Of a stretch of 64,000 nt of DNA, positions 19,889-27,536 are shown piece after piece. Made by a program: the position numbers and the translations under genes. Position 1 is the first letter of the stretch. Each line of letters opens with the position of its first letter. Below the pieces are notes generated by a model. The model had not been told where the DNA came from. It saw only the letters and a list, made by a program, of their open reading frames with translations, and searched no databases. Origin of the DNA: [Mycobacterium] manitobense (GTDB taxonomy: Bacteria > Actinomycetota > Actinomycetes > Mycobacteriales > Mycobacteriaceae); assembly GCF_025821665.1 (NCBI RefSeq), contig NZ_JACKSJ010000062.1, positions 186,001 to 250,000 of the forward strand, given 5' to 3'.

Positions 19889-20961
19889 CCGCCGGCAGGC
19901 TTCCTCGACAGCACGCCACGGCCCACGATCGTCGGCAGATCGAGGAATGTGCGGATTCCCGGTTCCGCCGCGCAGACGGGGGCGATCGCATGCACCGCGT
20001 GCATGGCGGTGCCCAGGCAACCCTGGTCGGTGTCGTCCTCGCCATGGGTGGCGATCCGGGATTCGAGGACCATCGACGGCAGACCCTCGACGGTGACTTT
20101 CCAGCCCCGGCCGTTCGGCCAGTCCGGCGCCTGCTCGGCGCCGAGGCGGGTGATGTGCTCGACGGTGAGCGCCCGGCGCCCCTCGATGATGGCGGTGTAG
20201 CTGAAGCGCTGCGCGGCAACGGTTCCCGCCTCGATCCGGCCGGCCTTGACCTCGATCGGCTTGTCGGTGACGGCGACCTGCCGTTCCCAGACGTAATCGT
20301 CGATCGTCGCGCCGAGACCGTCGGCCAGCAACATCAGCGGGGCCTTGAACGACAACCCGCCGACGGCCTCCTCGTCCATCGGCACCTTCTCGTCGGGTGG
20401 CTTGCCGAAGCCCATGACGTCGAACAGCACGAACGGAACGCCGTAGGTGCTGTAGTCCATGAGTTCCTGCACCAGCAGCGAGTCGACCCGGCGGAACAGT
20501 CCGGACATGGTCAGCGGCAGCACCTCGGCGGCCCAGCCGGGTTGGATACCGGTGCCGTGGAACGACGTTCCCCCTTCATCGCATGCCGCCTGCAGCCGTG
20601 CGACCACCTCGTCACCGACGCTGTGCGGGTAGATCCAGGCGGTCACCGCCGTCGAGACCACGTTCTTGCCCGAGGCCAGCAGCCGGCAGACGTCGTCGAG
20701 AGCGACCGGCGGGTTCCACTCCCCCTCGGCCATGTACAGCACGCAGTCGGCGTCCAGGGCGATGATCTCGTCGGCGTCGTCGGTGGCCGTGACTCCGATC
20801 GGGCCGATGCCGCAGATGGAGCCGACGTCGCGCCCTGCCTTTTCCGCGTTGTAGACCCGGGCACCGACCAGTTCGAGATCGGGGTGTTCGTGTACCGCCG
20901 CGACGGCATGGCTGCCGACGTTGCCGGTGGCCCACTGGATCACCCGCAGCTTCTTCGTCAC
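19885..20961 (-). CDS. DapB-like NAD(P)-dependent oxidoreductase, paralogue 3
   Basis: A 358-residue member of the same family with [20 protein letters not shown] and [18 protein letters not shown] 20961 overlaps the stop of the 143-residue membrane protein gene, setting the start. The three paralogues share the fold but differ enough to have distinct substrates or to form a hetero-oligomer. As the first of the three in transcription order it links the membrane-protein half of the operon to the oxidoreductase/P450 half. Confidence 0.85.
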   Translation of the reverse strand: MTKKLRVIQWATGNVGSHAVAAVHEHPDLELVGARVYNAEKAGRDVGSICGIGPIGVTATDDADEIIALDADCVLYMAEGEWNPPVALDDVCRLLASGKNVVSTAVTAWIYPHSVGDEVVARLQAACDEGGTSFHGTGIQPGWAAEVLPLTMSGLFRRVDSLLVQELMDYSTYGVPFVLFDVMGFGKPPDEKVPMDEEAVGGLSFKAPLMLLADGLGATIDDYVWERQVAVTDKPIEVKAGRIEAGTVAAQRFSYTAIIEGRRALTVEHITRLGAEQAPDWPNGRGWKVTVEGLPSMVLESRIATHGEDDTDQGCLGTAMHAVHAIAPVCAAEPGIRTFLDLPTIVGRGVLSRKPAGG

Positions 20962-21389
20962 GGTTGTTGTCCGGGAGTCTGTCCGGCCGCCTCGCGGGCC
21001 TGGCGCGCCTCGTAGCGGTCGACGAGCTCGCGGAAGCCGAGCCTGTCGTATTTCGGGATCGGTTGGATCCCCCACTCGTCCTTCGCGGTGTCCTTGCCCT
21101 CTGCGCCTTCCGGCGGGCCCAGTGGCGGATAAGGGTACTTGCACTCGAGGGTGTCGTCGGAGTAGCGGACCTTGAGCAGCTCACTGCAGATCTGGGTGAG
21201 GCTCAAGGTGGGGTAGCCGTAGTAGACGGCCATGAACGGCAGGGTGAAGGCGCCCTCGATCACCAGCGCGACCAGGCACACCAGCACCGCACGTTTGATC
21301 CATTTGTGCATGCGCGCGTAGTAGGGCGTGGTGCCGGGCGGCAGGTCCTCGGCGGTGGTCTGTTCCTCGGTGGGTGACGGTGTGGTCAC
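20958..21389 (-). CDS. Small membrane protein of unknown function (143 aa)
   Basis: Starts at GTG 21389 behind AAGGAG, 18 bases after the original stop of the broken membrane gene. Residues 33-57 form one clear transmembrane helix ([24 protein letters not shown]). The part after it has two cysteines (CSELL and ECKYPYPP) and many acidic and proline residues, so it is probably a single-pass protein with a folded extracytoplasmic or cytoplasmic tail. No family is recognised. Its place between a polytopic membrane protein and the reductases suggests it is a subunit of the same membrane complex. Confidence 0.72.
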   Translation of the reverse strand: MTTPSPTEEQTTAEDLPPGTTPYYARMHKWIKRAVLVCLVALVIEGAFTLPFMAVYYGYPTLSLTQICSELLKVRYSDDTLECKYPYPPLGPPEGAEGKDTAKDEWGIQPIPKYDRLGFRELVDRYEARQAREAAGQTPGQQP

Positions 21390-21403
21390 AGTCGTTGCTC
21401 CTT

Positions 21404-21730
21404 GCGCTCAGTCGGAGAAGATCTCGCGGTTCACGGTGTGCAGGTACGGGATCGCGAGGAACGGAGTGATGTAGAAGATGTCGTACAGCCACCAGCCGAT
21501 CACCGGGAAGACCACGCCGGCGTACCGGACGTCGGCGAACATCGTCATGTTGAAGACATAGACGGTCCAGATGACCACGCCCATCCAAGACCACGCCGGC
21601 GTACCGGACGTCGGCGAACATCGTCATGTTGAAGACATAGACGGTCCAGATGACCACGCCCATCCAGCAGGTGATGATCATCCACTGATGGCCCCAGCGC
21701 TTCATCTGCAGGAACCCGATCGCCGCAGCG
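21404..21730. repeat. Long direct repeat, copy 1 (327 bp, nearly identical to 25724-26050)
   Basis: This block matches 25724-26050 at every base except 21486 (c/g) and 21688 (a/g). Identity drops sharply outside it, although the genes are paralogous beyond, which points to gene conversion, recent duplication or an assembly collapse. It includes the 79-bp tandem duplication. Confidence 0.9.
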
Positions 21731-22224
21731 CACCGCATCGCAAAGACGGTGATGATCATGCCCATCACCATCGCCTTCTCGCCGGGTCCCGCGGCACCGC
21801 CGACCCACAGTTCGTTGTAGTGCCAGAAGTATCCGGCGTCGAACATGTGGCCCCACCCGACCATCAGCACCCGGTTGATCAGGGTGTGATTGGCGACGAG
21901 ATCCAGTGCCCAGCCCAGACTGTTGAGCATTCCGTCGATGAGGACGAGGTAGCCGATCAGGGTGACGATCATCGGGCGCACCGACAGCCCGGCCCGTAAC
22001 GCCTGGCGCTGCAGCCATACTCCGCGCATGAAGATCGGGAATCCGATCAGGCCGGGCGCCCACATTCCCATCAGTGCGGCACCGACGATCATCCACTTGT
22101 CGGCCCGCCGTTGCGCGAGGCGCGATTCGTCGTGGTGCTCATCGAACGACACCGACCCGCCCGGCGGCGCGCCCGCCACCGCCGCCCCAGCCGCCGAACG
22201 CCGGCCGAGCAGTGGCAGGTTCAC
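21408..22224 (-). pseudogene. Polytopic membrane protein, frame broken by a 79-bp tandem duplication (copy 1)
   Basis: With one 79-bp unit removed the gene encodes 245 residues from GTG 22224 (GTGA overlap with the 43-residue gene) to the stop at 21408. It has about five membrane helices: around residues 45-67, 83-103, 150-172, 180-203 and 210-235, and a conserved FDAGYFWHYNEL loop. As written, the duplication shifts the frame after DVRYAGVV, loses the last helix and runs on to 21181 into the next gene. A paralogue with the same lesion lies at 25728-26553. I do not recognise the family; an AveC relationship was considered and could not be supported. Confidence 0.82.
21508..21665. repeat. 79-bp tandem duplication inside the first membrane gene
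   Basis: The unit 21508-21586 is repeated exactly at 21587-21665. Because 79 is not a multiple of three it shifts the frame. Deleting one unit restores the C-terminus ending in REIFSD and a stop at 21408-21410. Confidence 0.93.
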
Positions 22225-22352
22225 AGATCCCACCACCCGCGGCTGAACGACATGTACAGCTGGATCAGGAACATCACCAACAGGTAGCCGTAGATCGCGA
22301 TCTGGAAGACGATGAGTGCCCGCTTCCGCTTCTTCTCTCTCTGGTCGACCAT
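22221..22352 (-). CDS. 43-residue membrane microprotein
   Basis: ATG 22352, with AAAGGGA upstream, starts a 43-codon gene: a very basic head (MVDQREKKRKR) followed by one hydrophobic helix (ALIVFQIAIYGYLLVMFLI) and the end SRGWWDL. The basic head predicts an N-in orientation. The stop overlaps the GTG of the following membrane gene (GTGA), and it begins 13 bases after the MoxR gene, so it is embedded in the operon. Such single-helix proteins commonly stabilise membrane enzyme complexes. Confidence 0.8.
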   Translation of the reverse strand: MVDQREKKRKRALIVFQIAIYGYLLVMFLIQLYMSFSRGWWDL

Positions 22353-22365
22353 CGGAAATCCCTTT

Positions 22366-23169
22366 CTAGAGTGGTTGCGCGCTGGAGGTATCGCTCATCA
22401 GGCTGGCGGCCGCGACCTCCCGCAGGCCGTCGTTGATCGCGCCGTCGGTGCTCAGCGGTGCCAGGATGCTGGCTTCGGCCGCTTCGAGTTCGCCTGCGCC
22501 CGCGGCGATCAGCTGCCCGGCGGTGACCAGCACCCGGGTGGACGGCGGCTCGAAGTGGAAGGCCTGATCGGCGGTGCGGATGGCGGTCGCGCAGTGCACC
22601 AGCCGCCGCGCCACCGCAGAGTCGATTCCGGTCTCCGCGACGATCACCTCGGCTTCGCGTTCCGCGGGCAGATAGTTCATCGGCAGGGTGACGAACCGCT
22701 GCCGGAACGAGGGTTTGAGCTCCTTGAGTGAGCTGCGGTAGGCCGGGTTGTATGAACAGACCAACATGAACTCCTCAGGGGCGTGCACCACCTCACCGGC
22801 CCGGTCGAGGTACAGCGCGCGGCGGTGATCGGTCAGCGAGTGCAGGATCGCCAGCGAGTCGTGGCGGGCCTCCACCACCTCGTCGAGGTAGCAGATGGCG
22901 CCGGTCTTCACCGCCCGGGTCAGGGGCCCGTCGGTCCAGACGACGTCGCCGCCGGTCACCATGAACCGTCCGACGAGATCGGAGCTCGTCAGGTCGTCGT
23001 GGCAACTGATGGTGACCACGGGCCGGTTGAGCAGCGACCCCATGTGTTCGACGAATCGGGTCTTGCCGCACCCGGTCGGTCCGGTGAGCATGACCGGGAT
23101 CCTGCGCGTGTAGGCCTGCTCGAACAGCTGGACCTCGTTGCCGTTCGCGTAGTAGGTGACTGGCGTCAT
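22366..23169 (-). CDS. MoxR-type AAA+ ATPase (CbbQ/NirQ/NorQ-like)
   Basis: A 267-residue ATPase from ATG 23169. Walker A is GPTGCGKT (near residue 30), Walker B is CYLDEVVEA, sensor-1 lies in MLVCSYNPAYRSS, and a NorQ-like C-terminal helical lid follows. CbbQ/NorQ proteins work with a VWA partner to remodel or insert metal cofactors into enzymes such as Rubisco, nitric oxide reductase or CO dehydrogenase. The VWA gene lies immediately upstream, 22 bases away. The client here may be one of the membrane proteins or the oxidoreductases in the operon; none is a known NorQ client. Confidence 0.9.
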   Translation of the reverse strand: MTPVTYYANGNEVQLFEQAYTRRIPVMLTGPTGCGKTRFVEHMGSLLNRPVVTISCHDDLTSSDLVGRFMVTGGDVVWTDGPLTRAVKTGAICYLDEVVEARHDSLAILHSLTDHRRALYLDRAGEVVHAPEEFMLVCSYNPAYRSSLKELKPSFRQRFVTLPMNYLPAEREAEVIVAETGIDSAVARRLVHCATAIRTADQAFHFEPPSTRVLVTAGQLIAAGAGELEAAEASILAPLSTDGAINDGLREVAAASLMSDTSSAQPL

Positions 23170-23191
23170 CTCTCCCTCGGATCGTCGGCGG

Positions 23192-24724
23192 TCATGCGCT
23201 GACCAGTTCGCGGTGGACGTGTGCCAGCACCCTCGGCAACTCCTCCACGCGCCGGATGCGTTGCGAGCGGCGTGGTCCGAAGACCTCGGGTAGCGGATCG
23301 ACCCGGGTGGGCCCGACGCCGACGTAGTACACCGAGACGCCCGCGTCGTTGGCCTCCTCGACCGCGTGCGCGGCGTCGGCCCAGGCGTAGCGGCCCTCGT
23401 AGCCCTCGTCGGAGATGAGCCCGTCGCCGATGACGATCAGCAGTCTCCGCTCGGACGGCTGCGCCAGCAGGCGGTTGGTGAGGTGGCGCAACGGGGCTCC
23501 GAGCCGGGTGTATCCGCCGGTGGTCAACCCGAGGCTGCCGGGCGGGACGAAGCGGGCCTCCTCGAACTCCTTGAGGCAGCGCACTTCCACCCGGTGCCGG
23601 GTGTTGCCGGTGAAGACGAAGATGCCATGCCGCTCACGGGCGTTGGTCATGGCTCGCGACAGCGCGTCGGCGCAGGCCAGTTCCAGCCGGAAGATGCGGC
23701 CACCGTGCACACCGAGTGACGAACTGCCGTCCAAAAGCAGCGCGGTGCTGACGTCGCGGTGACGCGGCAGCAGTTCGCGGAACACCCGCGGTTCTCCCGC
23801 TTCCCCTGTCCTGCGGTCCATGTAGTGCCGGACGTACTGGTCGACGTCGAGATCCGAACCGTCCTCCAGACGACCGGTCATGGCGCGGTGGGTGTGCTCC
23901 TCGAACCACTTCCGCAGGTCGGCCGACTCGATTCTCGACTCGCCGACGTGTGCGTCGCGCGCCCGCTCCAGTACGGCGACATGATCCGGCAGGAAGCTCT
24001 TCGTCCAGGCGTTCCACTCGGGATACGGGATCCCCGGGCGGTGTTCCGGGGTGACGTCGAGGTCGCTCTCGTCGGGCCGGCTCGGCGGTGGCAGGTTCGG
24101 GTTGCGGACACCGCCGTCGCCGCCCACCGGCACCGAGTGCGGCTGGGGCATCCGCTTCTGCGTCGTGGTCCACGGCAGTCTGCCGAACTGCCTGCGGAAT
24201 TTGTCGATCAGTCCGTCGGGCGCCGTGTACACCGACGGGAGCCGCCCCAGCAGCGGATCGTCGATGAGTTCGGTTCGCCGCTGCGCCATCTCGACGGCGC
24301 GCTCGATCATGGAGCGGGCGTCCATGTCGGCATCACCCGCATCCAGCGCGGGCACGATACGGCGGAACTCCGGAATCAGGCCCGGCCACCGGGACGTGAC
24401 CCAGCCGAGTGCGACTCCCGCCTCGACGAGCGTCAGCGCGTGCAGTTCCCGTGCGGACAGTTCGTTGAGTCGGTAGGCCGCCAGCCGATCCTTCGACGGC
24501 GCACACTGCAGCGCGACACCGCAGGTCAGGGTTCGCCGGGACCAGTTCAGCACCGTCGGCGGATACGGGACGTGCACGAAGGTCCGGCCCGCGTTCAAGC
24601 TGAAGGCGCGGTGCGTGCCCGTCACGAGTCGCGCGCCTTCGCGGCGCTCGTCGCTCAGTGCCACCGCCGTGAGCGAGCAGCTCCGCTCCATCTCCATGGC
24701 CGCCATGTCGGCGAGTTCGGTCAC
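23192..24724 (-). CDS. VWA-domain protein, NorD/CbbO/CoxE-like partner of MoxR
   Basis: A 510-residue protein from GTG 24724 (GGAGG upstream). The C-terminal third is a von Willebrand A domain with a complete MIDAS motif, LLLDGSSSLG (DxSxS), and later VIGDGLISDEGYEG. The N-terminal part is a helical region as in NorD/CbbO. With the adjacent AAA+ ATPase it should form a chaperone-like activation complex. It follows the 34-residue microprotein gene by 40 bases and precedes moxR, all in one transcription unit. Confidence 0.88.
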   Translation of the reverse strand: MTELADMAAMEMERSCSLTAVALSDERREGARLVTGTHRAFSLNAGRTFVHVPYPPTVLNWSRRTLTCGVALQCAPSKDRLAAYRLNELSARELHALTLVEAGVALGWVTSRWPGLIPEFRRIVPALDAGDADMDARSMIERAVEMAQRRTELIDDPLLGRLPSVYTAPDGLIDKFRRQFGRLPWTTTQKRMPQPHSVPVGGDGGVRNPNLPPPSRPDESDLDVTPEHRPGIPYPEWNAWTKSFLPDHVAVLERARDAHVGESRIESADLRKWFEEHTHRAMTGRLEDGSDLDVDQYVRHYMDRRTGEAGEPRVFRELLPRHRDVSTALLLDGSSSLGVHGGRIFRLELACADALSRAMTNARERHGIFVFTGNTRHRVEVRCLKEFEEARFVPPGSLGLTTGGYTRLGAPLRHLTNRLLAQPSERRLLIVIGDGLISDEGYEGRYAWADAAHAVEEANDAGVSVYYVGVGPTRVDPLPEVFGPRRSQRIRRVEELPRVLAHVHRELVSA

Positions 24725-24764
24725 CGCCGGCCACCTCCGACGGCCGGCGCCGAGCGGGACACGG

Positions 24765-24869
24765 TCAGAAGGTGCCGATGTTGGAGAACATCCAATACCA
24801 GAACCAGATGATGAGTCCCGTTCCGCCCCAAGCGGCGACGTAGCGGAGAATCTCCCAGATGTAACCCAT
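24765..24869 (-). CDS. 34-residue membrane microprotein
   Basis: ATG 24869 with GGGAG eight bases upstream begins a 34-codon gene, MGYIWEILRYVAAWGG followed by TGLIIWFWYWMFSNIGTF. It is nearly all hydrophobic and aromatic (five tryptophans), a single membrane helix. It is placed between the TetR gene and the VWA gene and too short for ordinary gene calling. The good ribosome site, in-operon position and helix composition support a real gene. Confidence 0.75.
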   Translation of the reverse strand: MGYIWEILRYVAAWGGTGLIIWFWYWMFSNIGTF

Positions 24870-24929
24870 TGTGCGGCTCCCTCGTTGTGGTTTCGGAGGT
24901 CGATGGCGGGTCGCAGGGGCGGGAAGGTC

Positions 24930-25532
24930 TCACCGGACCTCCAGACCTCGCACCGCGGAGGCGACCAGCCCGGTCAGCACGGTGTCCCTGGTCGCGCGGT
25001 CGTTCGCCGCGGTGAGCACCCCGTAGATCCCGAGCAGGTAGAACACGGCACTGTAGAAGGCGTCGACCTGCGGGTGCAGCGCGCCCTCGCCCCGCGCCCG
25101 TTCGATCTCCCGGACCAGCAGCACGATGACGGGATGGTCGGTCCAGCCGTCCGCAAGCGGTCGTGACGGCGAGAAGTGAGACGCCAGAATGTCTTTGAAG
25201 AGGCTCTCACCGAGCCGTTGCTGAAGACCGGTGACCAGCCGGGCGACCTCCGTCAGCGTGGCCGACAGATCGTGGGGAGTGTCCAGGAACCGGGTGAGTT
25301 CGGCGGCGACACGCGACTCCTCGCGGCGTTCCAGTTCGAGCAGCACGTGTTCCTTGGTCGGGAAGTGGAAGTAGAACGTCCCGTGTGCGACGCCCGCCGC
25401 GGCCACGATGGTGGACACCTCGGCGCCGGCCATGCCCGACCGCTTGAACTCGGCGACCGCCGCACCCAGGATCCGCTCCCGCGTCTGCCGCCTGCGCGTC
25501 TCGCGCGTGGTCGGCTTGAGGTGTGGCGTCAT
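24930..25532 (-). CDS. TetR family regulator, first gene of the long minus-strand operon
   Basis: A 200-residue TetR protein from ATG 25532. HTH region AAGVAHGTFYFHFPTKEHVL (about residues 47-66). It is a clear paralogue of the TetR at 26694-27299: the stretch FPTKEHVLLELERREE is shared. It heads the operon that continues through the microproteins, VWA, MoxR, membrane proteins, DapB-like enzymes, VOC and P450s, so it probably controls it and itself. A TGAGTCAAGTCA site lies 27 bases upstream of its start. Confidence 0.9.
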   Translation of the reverse strand: MTPHLKPTTRETRRRQTRERILGAAVAEFKRSGMAGAEVSTIVAAAGVAHGTFYFHFPTKEHVLLELERREESRVAAELTRFLDTPHDLSATLTEVARLVTGLQQRLGESLFKDILASHFSPSRPLADGWTDHPVIVLLVREIERARGEGALHPQVDAFYSAVFYLLGIYGVLTAANDRATRDTVLTGLVASAVRGLEVR

Positions 25533-25558
25533 GGTGGGCTCAGTTCTATCGCTGTTAC

Positions 25559-25577
25559 TGAGTCAAGTCAATGACTT
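25559..25577. promoter_or_regulatory. Candidate operator of the TetR/P450 operon
   Basis: TGAGTCAAGTCA (25559-25570) fits TGASTNNAGTCA, found as perfect palindromes at 26625 and 27475. It overlaps AAGTCAATGACTT (25565-25577), an inverted repeat with 6-base arms. It lies within 50 bases upstream of the TetR start at 25532. Confidence 0.5.
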
Positions 25578-25723
25578 ATCGATATCTCTGCCTCCGGACT
25601 TGCCAGAAGCGGCTGCAAGACAGGAGTCTCACCTGCACTGCGTCGATATTTCAGATCAGTTCGCCGATATCGGTCACTGACTGGTTTCAACGAAAGAAGT
25701 CCGACGTTCGGCCACCCGGCTGC

Positions 25724-26050
25724 GCGCTCAGTCGGAGAAGATCTCGCGGTTCACGGTGTGCAGGTACGGGATCGCGAGGAACGGAGTGATGTAGAAGATG
25801 TCGTAGAGCCACCAGCCGATCACCGGGAAGACCACGCCGGCGTACCGGACGTCGGCGAACATCGTCATGTTGAAGACATAGACGGTCCAGATGACCACGC
25901 CCATCCAAGACCACGCCGGCGTACCGGACGTCGGCGAACATCGTCATGTTGAAGACATAGACGGTCCAGATGACCACGCCCATCCAGCAGGTGATGATCA
26001 TCCACTGGTGGCCCCAGCGCTTCATCTGCAGGAACCCGATCGCCGCAGCG
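25724..26050. repeat. Long direct repeat, copy 2 (327 bp, nearly identical to 21404-21730)
   Basis: Second copy of the repeat, exactly 4320 bases from the first, differing at two positions. It contains the stop and last part of the second membrane gene, including the same 79-bp tandem duplication. Confidence 0.9.
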
Positions 26051-26553
26051 ATCCGCATCGTGAAGACAGTGAGGATCATCCCCACTTCCATCGCCTTCTC
26101 CCCCGGCCCTGCCGCGCCCCCGACCAACAGTTCGTTGTAGTGCCAGAAGTAGCCGGCGTCGAACATGTTGCCCCAGCCGTTGAGCAGCACGCGCGCCAGC
26201 AGCGTGTGGTTCGCCACCAGGTCGAGCGCCCAGCCGACCGTGTTGATCGCGGCGTCGATGATCACCAGGTAGCCGATCAGGGTGACGATCATCGGGCGCA
26301 CCGAGAGTCCGTCGCGCGCCGCCTTGCGCAGCAGCCAGACCCCGCGCAGGAACAGCGGAAGGCCGAAGACGCCGAGGGCCGCGGTGCCGATCAGCAGAGA
26401 ACCCGAGATCAGCCACTTGTCGGCCTGGCGCTGCGCCTGCTGCGACCGTTCGTGGTGGTCCTCGAACGTCAGCCCGCCCTTCGGCGTCGCCGCGATCTCA
26501 GACGACTTGCCCCTGCGCCCGCCGCCCCGCAGGTTCACCGTTGGCAGATTCAC
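25728..26553 (-). pseudogene. Polytopic membrane protein, frame broken by a 79-bp tandem duplication (copy 2)
   Basis: From GTG 26553 behind AGGAGG the repaired gene would encode 248 residues. It is a paralogue of the gene at 21408-22224, sharing the RPMIVTLIGYLV helix, FDAGYFWHYNELLVGGAAGP and the FLQMKRWGHQWM stretch; the C-terminal 327 bases are almost identical in DNA. The tandem duplication removes the last helix as in copy 1. It is followed by the first TetR gene about 195 bases downstream and preceded by the second TetR, and appears to be its own transcription unit. Confidence 0.82.
25828..25985. repeat. 79-bp tandem duplication inside the second membrane gene
   Basis: Unit 25828-25906 is repeated exactly at 25907-25985, the same sequence and junction as at 21508-21665. 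It shifts the frame in the paralogous gene in the same manner. Confidence 0.93.
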
Positions 26554-26624
26554 GAACCCCTCCTACCGATTGCCGACGGGCTCCTCGCACCCGGCGAACA
26601 GGCACCGGCCGTCGGACTCGTGGC

Positions 26625-26636
26625 TGACTATAGTCA
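26625..26636. promoter_or_regulatory. Candidate operator, perfect 12-bp palindrome
   Basis: TGACTATAGTCA is a perfect palindrome 72 bases upstream of the second membrane gene. Its form TGACT-NN-AGTCA is shared with the palindrome at 27475 and, with one change, the site at 25559. Confidence 0.55.
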
Positions 26637-26693
26637 TCGAAGGGCGCACGGCGAAAGGCTCGCGTCCTCGTAAGTACGGTCAGAGCCGAGCGA

Positions 26694-27299
26694 TCAGCGC
26701 GGAGGTGCCGCCCGCAGGCTGCGCAGGGTGCGGGTCATGAAGTCGTCGAGCAGCGCCCGGCGTGTCGGCCAGTCGTTGGTGGTGACCAGCAGCGCATACA
26801 GGCCGAGGAGGAAGAACACCGCACTGTTCATCGAGTTCACGTCGGAATCGATGTCGCCCCGCTCGCGGGCCTTCTCGATCTGCTCGGCGACGAGGACGAT
26901 GATGGGGTGGTCGTCGCCGTCCTCGGCGGGCGGACGGGTCTGCGAGAAGTGCAGCGCCAAGAAGTCTTTGAACAGCGACCCGCCCAGGCGCCGCTCCAGT
27001 CCGATGATCAGCCGGGCCGCTTCGTCCAACGCCGAAGGCAGGTCGGACTTCGACTTGAGGAACTGGCCGAGCTGTTTGGCGATGCGGTCCTCCTCTCGCC
27101 GTTCGAGTTCGAGGAGAACGTGTTCCTTGGTCGGGAAGTGAAAGAAGAAGGTGCCGTGGGCGACGCCTGCGGCGGCAACGATCGCGCCGACGTCGGCGTC
27201 GGCCATGCCCGACCGCTTGAACTCGGCGATGGCAGCACCCATCAGTCGTTCCCTCGTCTGCAACCGCTTCGCTTCGCGCGTGGATAGACCGTTCGCCAC
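26694..27299 (-). CDS. TetR family regulator, paralogue of the operon TetR
   Basis: A 201-residue TetR from GTG 27299. HTH AAGVAHGTFFFHFPTKEHVL is almost the same as in the TetR at 24930-25532, implying that both may read the same DNA site. The C-terminal domains differ more (for example NSAVFFLLGLYALLVTTND), so ligands may differ. Together with the following membrane gene it forms a TetR/membrane-protein module, duplicated once in the cluster. Confidence 0.9.
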   Translation of the reverse strand: MANGLSTREAKRLQTRERLMGAAIAEFKRSGMADADVGAIVAAAGVAHGTFFFHFPTKEHVLLELERREEDRIAKQLGQFLKSKSDLPSALDEAARLIIGLERRLGGSLFKDFLALHFSQTRPPAEDGDDHPIIVLVAEQIEKARERGDIDSDVNSMNSAVFFLLGLYALLVTTNDWPTRRALLDDFMTRTLRSLRAAPPR

Positions 27300-27474
27300 C
27301 GCCCTACCGTTCTGCCGTGTTCCGACCTGCTCAGCCGGGTTCGCACCTGCTGTGAACCCTCGACATTAGCGTCTCCGCGCTCCGGCCCGGGCGGCTGCGA
27401 GGCAAGTGGACGGCCGTGTCATTCGTGCACACGCCCGCACGACCGATCGAAGACGGTTCCGGCATTCCTCTGAC

Positions 27475-27486
27475 TGACTCGAGTCA
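27475..27486. promoter_or_regulatory. Candidate operator, perfect 12-bp palindrome
   Basis: TGACTCGAGTCA, a perfect palindrome, is 51 bases upstream of the SDR start at 27537 and 176 bases upstream of the divergent TetR. It shares the TGACT-NN-AGTCA form with 26625-26636. Confidence 0.55.
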
Positions 27487-27536
27487 TCGACTGTAGGGTG
27501 TCCACATTCCCGTCGGACGTCCCAGGAGCAGCGAAC

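Noticed and set aside
21408..22224. Assignment of the polytopic membrane proteins to the AveC spirocyclase family
   Set aside because: The length and number of helices are compatible, but I could not match any AveC signature, so the name was not used.
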